From: Hyphomicrobiales bacterium
GTDB taxonomy: Bacteria; Pseudomonadota; Alphaproteobacteria; Rhizobiales; Rhizobiaceae
DNA: 64,000 nt
NCBI GenBank assembly: GCA_900474095.1
Contig: UCOA01000001.1
Span: 1 to 64,000, forward strand
Direction of reading: 5' to 3'
The position numbers and the translations under genes were made by a program. The notes under the pieces were generated by a model that was given only the letters and a program-made list of their open reading frames with translations, ran no database searches and was not told where the DNA came from. Below, in pieces: positions 17,871 through 26,472 of this stretch. The stretch's first letter is position 1; every line of letters starts with the position of its first letter.

Positions 17871-18956
17871 TCAGCCAGCCGTTTTCGCGATGAACTGGAG
17901 GTCGACGAACTGCACGCCGCGGGCAGCTGTTCGTGCCCATTCGGAATCGTTGTCGAGTTCAAGATAGCGTGCCCACCGGCGTCGCGCCTCGCTGAGATTG
18001 CCGGCATCGAATTCAAGTTTCGCCAGATTGAAGATGGCATCCGCGTAGTCGCCGTCGAGTTCGATCGCCCTTTGCAGGTGCCGGCGAGCCGCATCGTTCC
18101 GCCCGCGATCGCCCATAAGCCCGGCAAGGTTGAACCACGCCTCGACGAACGTCGGGTCGAGCTTGATCGCGCGCGCATACTCATGCGCAGCCTCAAGCGG
18201 CCGGCCACCCGCCTTGAGGCAATTTGCGCGATTGAACGCAGCGACGGAATCGGTGGGGTCAATGGCAAGGCAACGTTGATAGAAGGCGGCAGCCTCGTCG
18301 TACAGACCGTCCTCCTCGGCGGCCTCGGCCCGAGAGAAGAGGTCTTCAAGCTCGGCGTCGTCGGGCACTTCCAGATCGAATAGCAATTGGCCGTCGAGTT
18401 CGCTCAAACCCTCGGCATCACGGACATAAATCGTATCCGAACCTTCGTGATGGAGCGACAGCGCCGTGAGCGAGGCCACCGAACGGGAGCGGCATACGGA
18501 CCTTGCGATCGCACACCAGGTAGCGCCGCTGGCAATCAGGCCAGCGTACTTCCTTGCAAGAATGAGATCTCGGAAGGAGTAGGGCTCCGCGGCGTGCTCG
18601 AAGGCATCGAACAGAGAAAGGAAATCAAAGATCCGCGCAGACAGCCGCGATTGGTCGATCAGGGCCTGCCGTGTCAGGGCGGATGCGGCGGGGGATGCCA
18701 TCAAACCCAGCAACCGAAGAAATCCGTTCTCGCTAAGGAAGCATCTGCCGTGGCCGGTCTCCCTATCGAACCGCGCTTCGATCTCGGCTTCACTTGCCTT
18801 CGTCAGCAAACCCCTGCCGAAGACCAGATGCGAGGTCCGGCGCGTTACACCGCGTCTCAAGTGTCCGTGCTGCCGTTCGACCTCCCGCGCCGCCAACCGT
18901 CGCGGGAATGCGGCCAGAGCGCCTACGATGCCGAATGTCTGGCCAGAAACCGTCAT
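17871..18956 (-). CDS. BRCT - MerR-like winged helix - TPR protein in the NHEJ cluster
   Basis: A 361-residue protein. Residues ~3-85 read like a BRCT domain: 'FGIVGALAAFPRRLAAREV', 'VTRRTSHLVFG' and the closing 'FLSENGFLRLLGL'. Residues ~125-195 ('YSFRDLILARKYAGLIASG' onward) resemble a MerR-type winged helix. From ~205 there are three to four TPR units ('AAAFYQRCLAIDP', 'AHEYARAIKLDPTFVEAWFNLA', 'ARRHLQRAIELDGDYADAIFNLA'). BRCT and TPR are protein-interaction modules. Its ATG overlaps the ku stop (TGATG), so it is made with Ku. I infer an adaptor for end joining; no function is known to me. Confidence 0.72.
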   Translation of the reverse strand: MTVSGQTFGIVGALAAFPRRLAAREVERQHGHLRRGVTRRTSHLVFGRGLLTKASEAEIEARFDRETGHGRCFLSENGFLRLLGLMASPAASALTRQALIDQSRLSARIFDFLSLFDAFEHAAEPYSFRDLILARKYAGLIASGATWCAIARSVCRSRSVASLTALSLHHEGSDTIYVRDAEGLSELDGQLLFDLEVPDDAELEDLFSRAEAAEEDGLYDEAAAFYQRCLAIDPTDSVAAFNRANCLKAGGRPLEAAHEYARAIKLDPTFVEAWFNLAGLMGDRGRNDAARRHLQRAIELDGDYADAIFNLAKLEFDAGNLSEARRRWARYLELDNDSEWARTAARGVQFVDLQFIAKTAG

Positions 18957-19831
18957 CAGATTTTCGTCTTGGCAGCGGGCTTGGCCGTTGCCGAAGCGAC
19001 GGCCTTCGCCGCTGGCTTGGCGGCGGGCTCCGCCTTGCTCTTGCTCTTGGCCGGCGGTTTCGATTGCGAAAGGCTCGCCTTCAAGGCGTCCATGAGGTTG
19101 ATGACATTGCCGCGCTCCGGAGCCGCCGCAATGATCGGCTTGTGCCCCTTGAGTTTCTCGCGGATCATCTGCATCAGCGCCGCCTCGTAGCGATCCTCGT
19201 AGTTCCTGGGATCGAAGGTGGTCAGCTTCTGCTGGATGAGCGCTTCGGCGAGTTGAAGCATCTCAGGATCGGGGTTTCCGACCGGGATATTACCGAAATA
19301 CTCCGCTGTGCCGCGCACCTCGCTGGGATTTCTCAGCGTGCAGACGAACATGCCGGTCTCGCGCGCGCCGATGGTGATCACCCGCTCGCGGCTGGACAGC
19401 ACAAGGCGCGCGATCGCCAACTTGCCGGATTTCCGAAGCGCCTCGCGCAGCACGACGAACGTCTCCTCGGCCATCGCTCCGTCCGGTGCCAGATAATAGG
19501 GAGCATCCAGGTAGATGACATCGACCGATCGTTCGTCGACGAACGCCTCAATGTTCATCGTGTGGTTGGATTCAATCCTGACGCTCTCAAGATCGGCGTC
19601 GTCGATGATGATGTATTTCTTGTCCTCGTACTCGTAGCCTTTTACCAGGTCGGACCGTTCGACAAGGCCGAGTTCCGGGTCGACCGGCTTCATGTTGATC
19701 CGGTTGTGGGTATCCTTGTGAAGCTGGTTGAAGCTGATGCGCTCGCTCGAACTGGTGGCGGGATAGAGCCGGACCGGGCAGCTCACGAGACTGAGTTTGA
19801 GGTAACCTTTCCAACTTGCCCTGGGCGCCAT
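18956..19831 (-). CDS. ku: Ku protein (bacterial NHEJ end-binding)
   Basis: A 291-residue bacterial Ku beginning 'MAPRASWKGYLKLSLVSCPVRL' with the conserved core 'FNQLHKDTHNRI' and 'EYEDKKYIIIDDADLE'. The homodimer threads onto DNA ends and recruits LigD. The last ~35 residues are a Lys/Ala/Pro-rich tail, the kind that aids DNA binding or LigD contact in other Ku proteins. AGGAG precedes the ATG by eight bases. It starts 25 bases after the ligD stop and its stop overlaps the next gene, forming a tight operon. Confidence 0.95.
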   Translation of the reverse strand: MAPRASWKGYLKLSLVSCPVRLYPATSSSERISFNQLHKDTHNRINMKPVDPELGLVERSDLVKGYEYEDKKYIIIDDADLESVRIESNHTMNIEAFVDERSVDVIYLDAPYYLAPDGAMAEETFVVLREALRKSGKLAIARLVLSSRERVITIGARETGMFVCTLRNPSEVRGTAEYFGNIPVGNPDPEMLQLAEALIQQKLTTFDPRNYEDRYEAALMQMIREKLKGHKPIIAAAPERGNVINLMDALKASLSQSKPPAKSKSKAEPAAKPAAKAVASATAKPAAKTKI

Positions 19832-19856
19832 GATCATCTCCTGCGCGGCGACGCGA

Positions 19857-22319
19857 TTACTTTCCAACCCGAGACAACAACGGCAAATCTCTGGCCAATT
19901 TGTCGATATCGGACCAGGGATCACCGGAAGTGGCCAAGAGGCCTGGCAAAGAAGAATAGTTCAAATCCTCCGGAGCGTCGATAGCTTCAAGATCGCTCCA
20001 GCTCACGGGGGTCGACGCAGGCAGGTTGGAGCGTGCGCGAAGCGAATAGGGAGCGGCAGACGTTTGCCCGCGAGCGTTGCGATGAAAGTCGATGAAAATG
20101 CGCCGTACCCGATTATCCTTGCCCATGGTTGTGGTGAACGTCTGCGGAGCAGTCTGGGCCAGGCGAGCGGCAATGGCGCTTGTCGCCGGATGCACTTTCT
20201 TCCAGGGAAGCTTTGGCGTGACAGGCACGACCACGTGGATACCCTTGCCGCCCGACGTCTTGACGAACGGGGCAAGACCAAGCGCCTCGAGTTCACTGCG
20301 GATATGGAGGGCCGCCTCGACGACGTCCTGCCAGCCAATGCCCTCGCCGGGATCGAGGTCGAAAACGATGCGGTCGGGCTTTTCCGGTTGCTTTCGAGTT
20401 GTCCCCCAGGTGTGGAATTCGACGACCCCGAATTGGGCCAGCGCGAGAAACCCTCTTGCGTCTTCCACCGAGAGGTAGGCTTTCGTTTCGCCGTCGGAAT
20501 TGGTGGTTGCGAATGTCGCCATAGAGGATGGCATGCCAGTGAAGGGATGGCGCTGGAAGAAGCAGTCCCGCGGTTTTCCCGTTGGGCAGCGGAACAGCGA
20601 GACCGGGCGGCCGAGAATATGCGGCAGCATGAAATCGCCGACCAGGGCATAGTAGACCGCAATATCGAGCTTCGTCGGGCCGGATTTTCCGAACAGTCGG
20701 CGCGTCGGGTTGGTAACGGAGATGCTTGCAAGATCGGCATCCGAGATCAATCGCTCGCGCCGGGCCGAAACCGGGGTGGATAGCTCGACATCGCGAAGCC
20801 CCTTGAAAACGGCGTGGCGAAGCGCATTGTCGGCCGTGCGGTTGGCATAGTGAATATGCGCCGAGAGCACCGGCCGGACCCAAGTGACGTCCTTTGGCCC
20901 ACCCTCGAGTTTGATTGCGCCAGCGCGCAGCGGCTCCAACCGCGCAAGCAATTGCTTGAGCATTACTGCGTCGAAGCCTGTTCCGACCTTGCCGCGATAC
21001 TCCAGTTCGCCATCCACCCATTCGCCGAGCGCCAGCGCGGCAAGACCTTTGGCAGCCTCGGAGAGGGTGTATCCGGCAATCACGAAGTCACCAGCTTCCA
21101 GAGCCTTGGTCTTGGTCCAGGTTTTCGACCGGCCACTGCGGTAGGGAGCCGATAGGCGCTTCGACACGATGCCCTCGAGCCCCATTTCCGAGGCCTGCTC
21201 GTAGAGTGCACGCCCATCGCCCACGACATGATCGCTGAGTTGAATGGCGGAGTGGCTGGATATGTGCCCCTCGAGCAGTTTTGCCAGCAGCATCTTCCGC
21301 TTTTCGAGCGGAACATTGGTAAGATTCCAACCGTCGAGGAAAAGGAGATCGAAGGCATAGAATACAAGCCTGTTGCCTGCGCCATTTGCGAGGGCGCCCT
21401 GCAGCAGCGCGAACCGGCTGATCCCTTCGTCATCCAACACAACGATTTCACCGTCGATGATGGCGTCGCGGATCGGCAGCTGCCGGAATGCTTCCGGAAG
21501 GTCACCATAGCGCTTGGTCCAGTCCAGGCCGCCGCGCGTAATCAAATGCACTGCACCGGCGGACACGTGCGCCATCGTCCGATAACCGTCGAACTTGATT
21601 TCGTGCAGCCAGATTTCGTGCCGGTCGGCACGGCCTGGCGGTATGGCTGTCTGTGTCGCAAGCTGTGGTGCGATGCGTGCCGGTGCCTCGCCTCTCACTG
21701 CGCCGGGAAGCGCCCCTGGCTGGAGCTTGGCCGGCTTTCTTGTCTTCTTGGGTTTTTCCACCAGTTCCTCGATCCGCCGGCCGGATTTAACGCTTTCCGG
21801 GCGCGCGGCGAGGATGTCGACTGAGTCGTTCGAAGCGAGATCATGCTCCTTGAACAGGAGCCAGTTGCCCTGGTCATCGTCCCCTGGCCTGGGCTTCAGT
21901 CGCGCCAGCATCCAGCCGCCACTGAGTTTTTCGCCGGCAAGCCGGAACTTGAAGGCGCCTGTCTTCAAGCTTTTCTCGACATCGTCCATCGGCGCCCAGA
22001 CGCCGGCATCCCAGACGATGACCGGGCCGGCGCCGTATTCGCCCTCGGGGATCACGCCCTCGAAGTCGATATATTCGAGCGGATGATCCTCGGTCTCGAC
22101 CGCCAGCCGCTTGTCCACTGGATTGAGCGATGGCCCCTTCGGGACGGCCCAACTCTTCAGCACGCCGCCGATCTGAAGCCTCAGATCGTAGTGATCGGCG
22201 GTGGCATGATGCTTGTGCACGACAAAACGGTTGCCGCCGCCGGCGAGACTTCCAACCGGTTCCTGCGTCTTCGAAAAGTCCCGCTTCTTTCGATAGGCCG
22301 TCAGTTTGGATGTCGCCAT
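19857..22319 (-). CDS. ligD: ATP-dependent DNA ligase D (phosphoesterase-ligase-polymerase)
   Basis: An 820-residue multidomain NHEJ enzyme in the order PE-Lig-Pol. Residues ~35-160 are the 3'-phosphoesterase ('HHATADHYDLRLQ'). The ligase domain has the nucleotidyl-acceptor Lys242 in EIKFDGYR. The polymerase/primase domain (~535-810) carries 'FDLDPGEG' with the metal-binding Asp pair and 'SGGKGIHVVVP'. It trims, fills and seals broken ends together with Ku. The length matches rhizobial and Pseudomonas LigD. It is the first gene of the minus-strand cluster that continues with ku. Confidence 0.95.
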   Translation of the reverse strand: MATSKLTAYRKKRDFSKTQEPVGSLAGGGNRFVVHKHHATADHYDLRLQIGGVLKSWAVPKGPSLNPVDKRLAVETEDHPLEYIDFEGVIPEGEYGAGPVIVWDAGVWAPMDDVEKSLKTGAFKFRLAGEKLSGGWMLARLKPRPGDDDQGNWLLFKEHDLASNDSVDILAARPESVKSGRRIEELVEKPKKTRKPAKLQPGALPGAVRGEAPARIAPQLATQTAIPPGRADRHEIWLHEIKFDGYRTMAHVSAGAVHLITRGGLDWTKRYGDLPEAFRQLPIRDAIIDGEIVVLDDEGISRFALLQGALANGAGNRLVFYAFDLLFLDGWNLTNVPLEKRKMLLAKLLEGHISSHSAIQLSDHVVGDGRALYEQASEMGLEGIVSKRLSAPYRSGRSKTWTKTKALEAGDFVIAGYTLSEAAKGLAALALGEWVDGELEYRGKVGTGFDAVMLKQLLARLEPLRAGAIKLEGGPKDVTWVRPVLSAHIHYANRTADNALRHAVFKGLRDVELSTPVSARRERLISDADLASISVTNPTRRLFGKSGPTKLDIAVYYALVGDFMLPHILGRPVSLFRCPTGKPRDCFFQRHPFTGMPSSMATFATTNSDGETKAYLSVEDARGFLALAQFGVVEFHTWGTTRKQPEKPDRIVFDLDPGEGIGWQDVVEAALHIRSELEALGLAPFVKTSGGKGIHVVVPVTPKLPWKKVHPATSAIAARLAQTAPQTFTTTMGKDNRVRRIFIDFHRNARGQTSAAPYSLRARSNLPASTPVSWSDLEAIDAPEDLNYSSLPGLLATSGDPWSDIDKLARDLPLLSRVGK

Positions 22320-22433
22320 GTCTCTACGCTATGGCTTGTCCGGCAAACCTGCAATATCGTCCGGCTGGACAAACTGCTTGTCGGAGAGCCAGGCTTCGAC
22401 CAACGCTGGGTGCAAGGACAACGGCTCAGCGCA

Positions 22434-22643
22434 TCAATCGTCGATCCGAAATCCGACCTTCATGACCACCTGATAGTGCGCGACCGCGCCGTCCTTAACA
22501 TGCCCGCGGATCTGATCCACTTCGAACCATTCAAGGTTTCTCATGGTTTTTGAGGCTCGCGAAATCGCTGTCTCGATCGCCTCGGTCAGCGAGACCTTTG
22601 AACTACCGATAAGTTCCACCTTTTTATAGACATGGTCGCTCAC
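22434..22643 (-). CDS. Dodecin family flavin-binding protein
   Basis: A 69-residue protein starting at GTG 22643, with GGAGG just upstream. 'VYKKVELIGSS' plus 'SLTEAIETAISRASKTMRNLEWFEV' and 'GHVKDGAVAHYQV' match dodecins, small dodecameric proteins that store or buffer riboflavin, FMN or CoA. The Trp in 'LEWFEV' is the residue that stacks on the flavin. It lies 114 bases upstream of ligD on the same strand; a functional link is not evident. Confidence 0.9.
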   Translation of the reverse strand: MSDHVYKKVELIGSSKVSLTEAIETAISRASKTMRNLEWFEVDQIRGHVKDGAVAHYQVVMKVGFRIDD

Positions 22644-23135
22644 GTTATCCTCCCGGCTGGCTTCAGAACTGGTCTTGGCTTCAAGGGCGCTCGACAAGAA
22701 CGCTCGAACGGGCATCGCTACGCAGACAACGCTGCGCCAAAAGCTGCTGGCATTTCACAGCTAACGCAAAAGATCCGGCAATAACGCGTTGTTGTCAAAC
22801 GATCTGAAAGAAGAAAGTCTTCGTGTGGCGAGATCCCAATGAAGGGGGACTGTTTTCCTGCAGCCTTTGCATGAGATGATTCGCTGGTCGTCTGCCTGAT
22901 TTCTTAAAGGTGGCGCGGACGCAAGCTTGTGTTGAGAAAAAGGGTTCCTGGAACTTCATGGGCGCTTTTTGCAGGACCCAGCCCGAACGAGCAATTCGCG
23001 GCCAGATCCAAGTCCTAGCCGATACGCTTGCTCGCATTTCTATATTGATTTCATTCCATCTCATGGGCTCGCAAGGAGCCGAAGAGGCAGGATAGGAACG
23101 TCATTTCGCCCCTTCAGGAGCGGGGTGCATCATCA
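22644..23135. other. Non-coding stretch with no recognised gene
   Basis: These 492 bases lie between the dodecin start and the stop of the SDR/SEC-C gene. Small open frames are present but none resembles a known protein or has a good ribosome site. A short CCCC/GGGG hairpin near 23108-23125 could end transcription, but without a T-run. Confidence 0.5.
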
Positions 23136-23987
23136 TCAGCGCGCTCCGCAGCATTTTTTGTATTGCTTGCCTGAACCACAAGGGCAGGGATCGCTGCTTC
23201 TTCGTTGCAATCGGCTAATCAATGGAAGCATGATTGCATTGGGTATCAACGCAGCGGCAAGCACGGCCAGCTTGGCCGATGCACCTGGCACGACAAGGCG
23301 ACGACGGGATTTGAACCCGCTCCACGCCCGTTTGGCCACGTATTCCGAATTCAGTTTGGGTAATATCTTAAACAGCGGCGCCCTGTTGGCGCCGGACCGT
23401 TCGAGGAATTCTGTTGCCACGGGTCCAGGAGCAACGCATGTGACGGTTACACCAGTGGCGCGCAATTCCTGATGGAGTGCCTCCGAAAAAGATCGCACGA
23501 AACTTTTGCTGGCGTAGTACACAGCCATATTGGGACCGGGTGTGAAGCTGGCTACCGAGGCAAGATTGAGCACGCCACCACGGCCACGTGCAACCATCGC
23601 CGGGAGGAAGTGCAGTGTCAGGTCGCTGAGGGCACGGATGTTGAGGTCGATGATGCCAAGCTGATCATCCAGAGGAAGTGTCGTGGCTGCTCCTCGCAAA
23701 CCATACCCGGCGCTGTTGACCAGGACATCGCAGGCTAAGCCGTTGCTGGTAAGGAAGTCTTGCAGGCGGGCGGTCGCATCGCGTGCCACAAGATCAAGCT
23801 CCAGCGGAAATGCATCGCCTCCTGCCTGTCGCACGTCGGTCGCCGCAGCGGCCAGCGCTTCAGACGAACGCGCGACGAGCACGACCGGAGTGCCCTCCCT
23901 GGCAGCAACTTTGGCGATTGCCCTGCCGATGCCCCGGGACGCGCCCACCACAACGACAGCCATGCGACCATCGCAGTCCAGGGTCAT
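23136..23987 (-). CDS. SDR family oxidoreductase with C-terminal SEC-C zinc motif
   Basis: A 283-residue short-chain dehydrogenase with VVGASRGIG near residue 14, NSAGYG, and catalytic YYASKSF. The C-terminus carries an extra 'DPCPCGSGKQYKKCCGAR', a SEC-C motif whose three Cys (plus a fourth Cys or His) bind zinc in SecA and other proteins. A SEC-C tail on an SDR is unusual. The start overlaps the upstream stop (ATGA at 23984-23987), so it is the last gene of a coupled four-gene operon. The reaction is unknown; a lipid or quinone-like substrate is possible given its membrane-protein neighbours. Confidence 0.8.
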   Translation of the reverse strand: MTLDCDGRMAVVVVGASRGIGRAIAKVAAREGTPVVLVARSSEALAAAATDVRQAGGDAFPLELDLVARDATARLQDFLTSNGLACDVLVNSAGYGLRGAATTLPLDDQLGIIDLNIRALSDLTLHFLPAMVARGRGGVLNLASVASFTPGPNMAVYYASKSFVRSFSEALHQELRATGVTVTCVAPGPVATEFLERSGANRAPLFKILPKLNSEYVAKRAWSGFKSRRRLVVPGASAKLAVLAAALIPNAIMLPLISRLQRRSSDPCPCGSGKQYKKCCGAR

Positions 23988-24763
23988 GACGCCGCGCCTG
24001 GGATCAGGGCATCGGGGAAGGCTCCAGTTTGAGCAAGTTCACTGGCGACTTCATTGTTCAAGATTTGCTCAAAACGCTCCAATGCCCGCGCGACATTCGC
24101 GCCATCCATCACTCGATGATCGTAGTGAATGCGGACGTTTACCGACCCGTCCTCGCTGATCGGACCGTAGTTGAGAAGGGTCGTCAAGGGCGTGAGGGGG
24201 TTGAGCGACTCCGCCCCGAGGCCCGAATAGACCGACAACTGGAAGGTGCCGAAATAATGCGCACGCTTGCGCGCCATATTCAGGCCGAACCACATGAGAA
24301 GCCATCGGACTGGCCCCGGCGCGTGGGCGATTTTCAACGCGCGCCGGAACTCCTTGATCTCTGGGATCGGCAGCGTTCGGGCCGCGTGGATCAAGGCTTC
24401 AAGTTCCGCGACGGACGAGCGCTCCGGACATTTGATGGTACTTAACAGCACGACGCGCTCACCGTCATATTCGCGCTCGTGGGCAATGGAGGCTACGCTG
24501 ACCGGGTACTCATAGAGTTGAGGTCTGGGGAATTTGACGTAAGCACGTCGAAGGTCTGGGGTCTCTCTGGCAAGGAGCGCGTATCCCTTCAAGAAAAGTA
24601 CCGTCCATGATGGTCTGCTTTGACCCGTCATGCGGGCCTTTTGAAGCGCGCCAAGGTTCATCTGGCGCTGCACCGTGACCCGGGGGATTCCCATCGAGAA
24701 CCGCATCAGATCTCCGACAAGGCGTCGTGGTGCGGAAAGCTTGAAGGCTCGGCCTCGCATCAT
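23984..24763 (-). CDS. Lipoyl-less E2-type (2-oxoacid dehydrogenase) acyltransferase domain protein
   Basis: A 259-residue protein that is only the catalytic fold of an E2 acyltransferase. The active-site motif 'HYDHRVMDGANVARAL' is near the C-terminus and 'YGPISEDGSVNVRI' precedes it. No lipoyl or E1/E3-binding domain is present, unlike true PDH E2 proteins. GAGG precedes the paired ATGs at 24763/24760. It starts seven bases after the ICMT-like gene and its stop overlaps the SDR start. I infer a CoA- or carrier-dependent acyl transfer unrelated to 2-oxoacid oxidation. Confidence 0.75.
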   Translation of the reverse strand: MMRGRAFKLSAPRRLVGDLMRFSMGIPRVTVQRQMNLGALQKARMTGQSRPSWTVLFLKGYALLARETPDLRRAYVKFPRPQLYEYPVSVASIAHEREYDGERVVLLSTIKCPERSSVAELEALIHAARTLPIPEIKEFRRALKIAHAPGPVRWLLMWFGLNMARKRAHYFGTFQLSVYSGLGAESLNPLTPLTTLLNYGPISEDGSVNVRIHYDHRVMDGANVARALERFEQILNNEVASELAQTGAFPDALIPGAAS

Positions 24764-24770
24764 GCCACCT

Positions 24771-25436
24771 CTAGTATAAATAAGGAATAATACGCTTGGT
24801 ATTGCCCATGTAGTCACGATAGCGTGCGCCGAAAATCTCCAGCATCATACGCTCCTCCTTGTCCACTCGAGCAAAAAAAAGCACCGCGAAGCCGACAATA
24901 CCTGCCGGCCCGGCTATCCAGTTCGAAAGCAGAAATGCCTGGCCAACTCCCATGAGTAGGAATGACGTGTACATGGGGTGGCGGACGAGGGCGTATGGTC
25001 CGCCACAAACCAGTTCGTGGCGGTCACGAATCTCCAGTGTCACAGACCAGTTCCTGCCGAGTTCCTTGTGGGTTCGCCGAAAAACCCACATTGCAAGAGC
25101 AAACAACAGTGCTCCGACAACGATGGCCCAGGAGCGCGCCGGATAATCGGCAGCCTTGGGTATTCCAGTCACAACATAAAACGCTGGCAAGATGGCAAGG
25201 CCGAGAAGGGCCGATACAAGCGCGACCCTTTCCAGGCCGGAACGGCGATGACTGACGATCCGCACACGCTTAGCGCGGCGTTCGAAAGGGTACCGAATGA
25301 CATACCAGGCGACGATGCCAATCATCCAGACGATCTCGCCGGCCGCTGCTACCGATATGTTCAATTTGGGCCACCGGCCTTTCTGTGATTTGCCATCGAC
25401 GTGGCGCACGGATGTGTCAGCAGGGGCCGCACTCAC
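24771..25436 (-). CDS. Isoprenylcysteine carboxylmethyltransferase (ICMT)-like membrane methyltransferase
   Basis: A 221-residue integral membrane protein with about five hydrophobic segments. The conserved C-terminal catalytic region is clear: 'GPYALVRHPMYTSFLLMGVG' (RHPxY, SAM binding) and 'KEERMMLEIFGARYRDYMG'. Bacterial members methylate isoprenoid or lipid carboxyl groups, or small amines. It overlaps the lipoprotein stop by four bases (ATGA), so it is translationally coupled. The methyl acceptor here is unknown. Confidence 0.82.
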   Translation of the reverse strand: MSAAPADTSVRHVDGKSQKGRWPKLNISVAAAGEIVWMIGIVAWYVIRYPFERRAKRVRIVSHRRSGLERVALVSALLGLAILPAFYVVTGIPKAADYPARSWAIVVGALLFALAMWVFRRTHKELGRNWSVTLEIRDRHELVCGGPYALVRHPMYTSFLLMGVGQAFLLSNWIAGPAGIVGFAVLFFARVDKEERMMLEIFGARYRDYMGNTKRIIPYLY

Positions 25437-26005
25437 GCCGCATTCATCTCTCGAAGCTGCGTAATGAATTGTTGCGGCCTGAGCCAGATATTTGGGGCCT
25501 TATACCCCATGGAGCGTGCGATGTCCGCGACAAAAGCATTGCAATTGTAGATCGACGCCTGCCAGAATTTGGATTTGGCCTTTAGCTGCCGTATGTGGGC
25601 AACGGTTTTCCTGTATTGAGCTTCGGTCAGCATAACGCGCCAGCTCGCCGACCGGTACTCCTCTTCCAAATCGCCATCGCTTGCTCCCGTTTCGGCCGGA
25701 ACTGGCAAGAAATGGCCCAGGACATAGGGGGCCGTACTAGCGGTCGCTGGGGCAAGGCCCGCGACCTCGGGGTCAATCATCTCCCCAGCCTGACCCGCGC
25801 GCCCGAAGATCACATAGGAATGACCATAGCTGAGGGCATAGCGGGAACGGAATTCGATGAAATACCGGCTTTCCTTGCTTTCAAGGGCAGGGCGGGCATC
25901 CGAAACGAAACGCGGTTCAGGTTTATTGTCTTTCGACTGGCAGGCTGCGGCCGATAGTGCCAGCACGACCGTAATTGCTATTCGTGTTGTGAGCGCCATT
26001 GCCAC
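25433..26005 (-). CDS. Putative lipoprotein with NlpC/LRAT-like His and Cys motifs
   Basis: A 190-residue protein with a signal peptide ending in a lipobox (LSAAAC, Cys about residue 22), so probably anchored in a membrane. The mature part has 'YALSYGHSYVIFGR' and, later, 'IYNCNAFVADIARSMGY'. A His before a conserved NCN-x-F segment is the order of a permuted papain-like (LRAT/NlpC) fold, but I cannot prove it. GTG 26005 is chosen because AGGAGA lies upstream; ATG 25999 is also in frame. It is the first gene of the coupled operon reaching 23136. Confidence 0.6.
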   Translation of the reverse strand: MAMALTTRIAITVVLALSAAACQSKDNKPEPRFVSDARPALESKESRYFIEFRSRYALSYGHSYVIFGRAGQAGEMIDPEVAGLAPATASTAPYVLGHFLPVPAETGASDGDLEEEYRSASWRVMLTEAQYRKTVAHIRQLKAKSKFWQASIYNCNAFVADIARSMGYKAPNIWLRPQQFITQLREMNAA

Positions 26006-26105
26006 GCTCTATCTCCTGAACCCTGCCGAACGTTGACGCAGCAAGCTTTGTCCGATCTGAGTGGCAGTGCCATAAGCGGTGGTGCCCGTCCGGCCATTGC
26101 AAAAT

Positions 26106-26131
26106 GGGGGAGGAACAGATGCTCCTCCCCC
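26106..26131 (-). terminator. Rho-independent terminator of the small lipoprotein gene
   Basis: A perfect 9-bp stem GGGGGAGGA / TCCTCCCCC with an 8-base loop. On the minus strand it is followed by ATTTTG, 18 bases after the small lipoprotein stop. It also separates that gene from the operon starting at 26005. Confidence 0.85.
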
Positions 26132-26148
26132 AAGGATCACAGTTGCGG

Positions 26149-26286
26149 TCACTTATAGACTGGTGCCGGTTCCACAGTATCGACGGCCGGCGGCGGGGCC
26201 TTACCCTTGCCTTTGCCAATTGCCCCGCAGGCACTCAGACTGGCGACGGAAAACAAGGCAACAATCACGATCAGAACTCTGCTCAT
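26149..26286 (-). CDS. Small lipoprotein (45 aa)
   Basis: A 45-residue frame with GAGGAG upstream of its ATG. It has a signal peptide and lipobox (SLSACG, Cys at about 20), then a short 'GAIGKGKGKAPPPAV' basic, Pro-rich tail. It resembles the tiny rhizobial lipoproteins annotated as entericidin-like or hypothetical. It has its own promoter candidate and a strong terminator, which supports a real, independently expressed gene. Function unknown. Confidence 0.75.
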   Translation of the reverse strand: MSRVLIVIVALFSVASLSACGAIGKGKGKAPPPAVDTVEPAPVYK

Positions 26287-26419
26287 AAAGTACTCCTCTC
26301 CTCAGCACGGAATCAGGTTATCGAAGGCAACGCTTACAGTAATACGGATGAACTACACCGGCGCTAGTGCAAAAATATCACAGTTGGCACCGGTTTGCCC
26401 TCGCCGAGCTGTTCCATGA

Positions 26420-26447
26420 CAATTAGGACACATTGCGTCGCTGTCAA
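26420..26447 (-). promoter_or_regulatory. Candidate sigma-70 promoter for the small lipoprotein gene
   Basis: On the minus strand TTGACA (26442-26447) is followed after 16 bases by TAATTG (26420-26425). It lies about 135 bases upstream of the lipoprotein start. The -10 match is imperfect, so this is tentative. Confidence 0.4.
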
Positions 26448-26472
26448 TACTGAATAGACACCCGAAAACTTA

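Noticed and set aside
23288-23330. tRNA-like T-arm sequence (GGTTCAAATCCCG on the minus strand)
   Set aside because: It falls inside the SDR coding frame and I could find no matching acceptor stem or anticodon arm.
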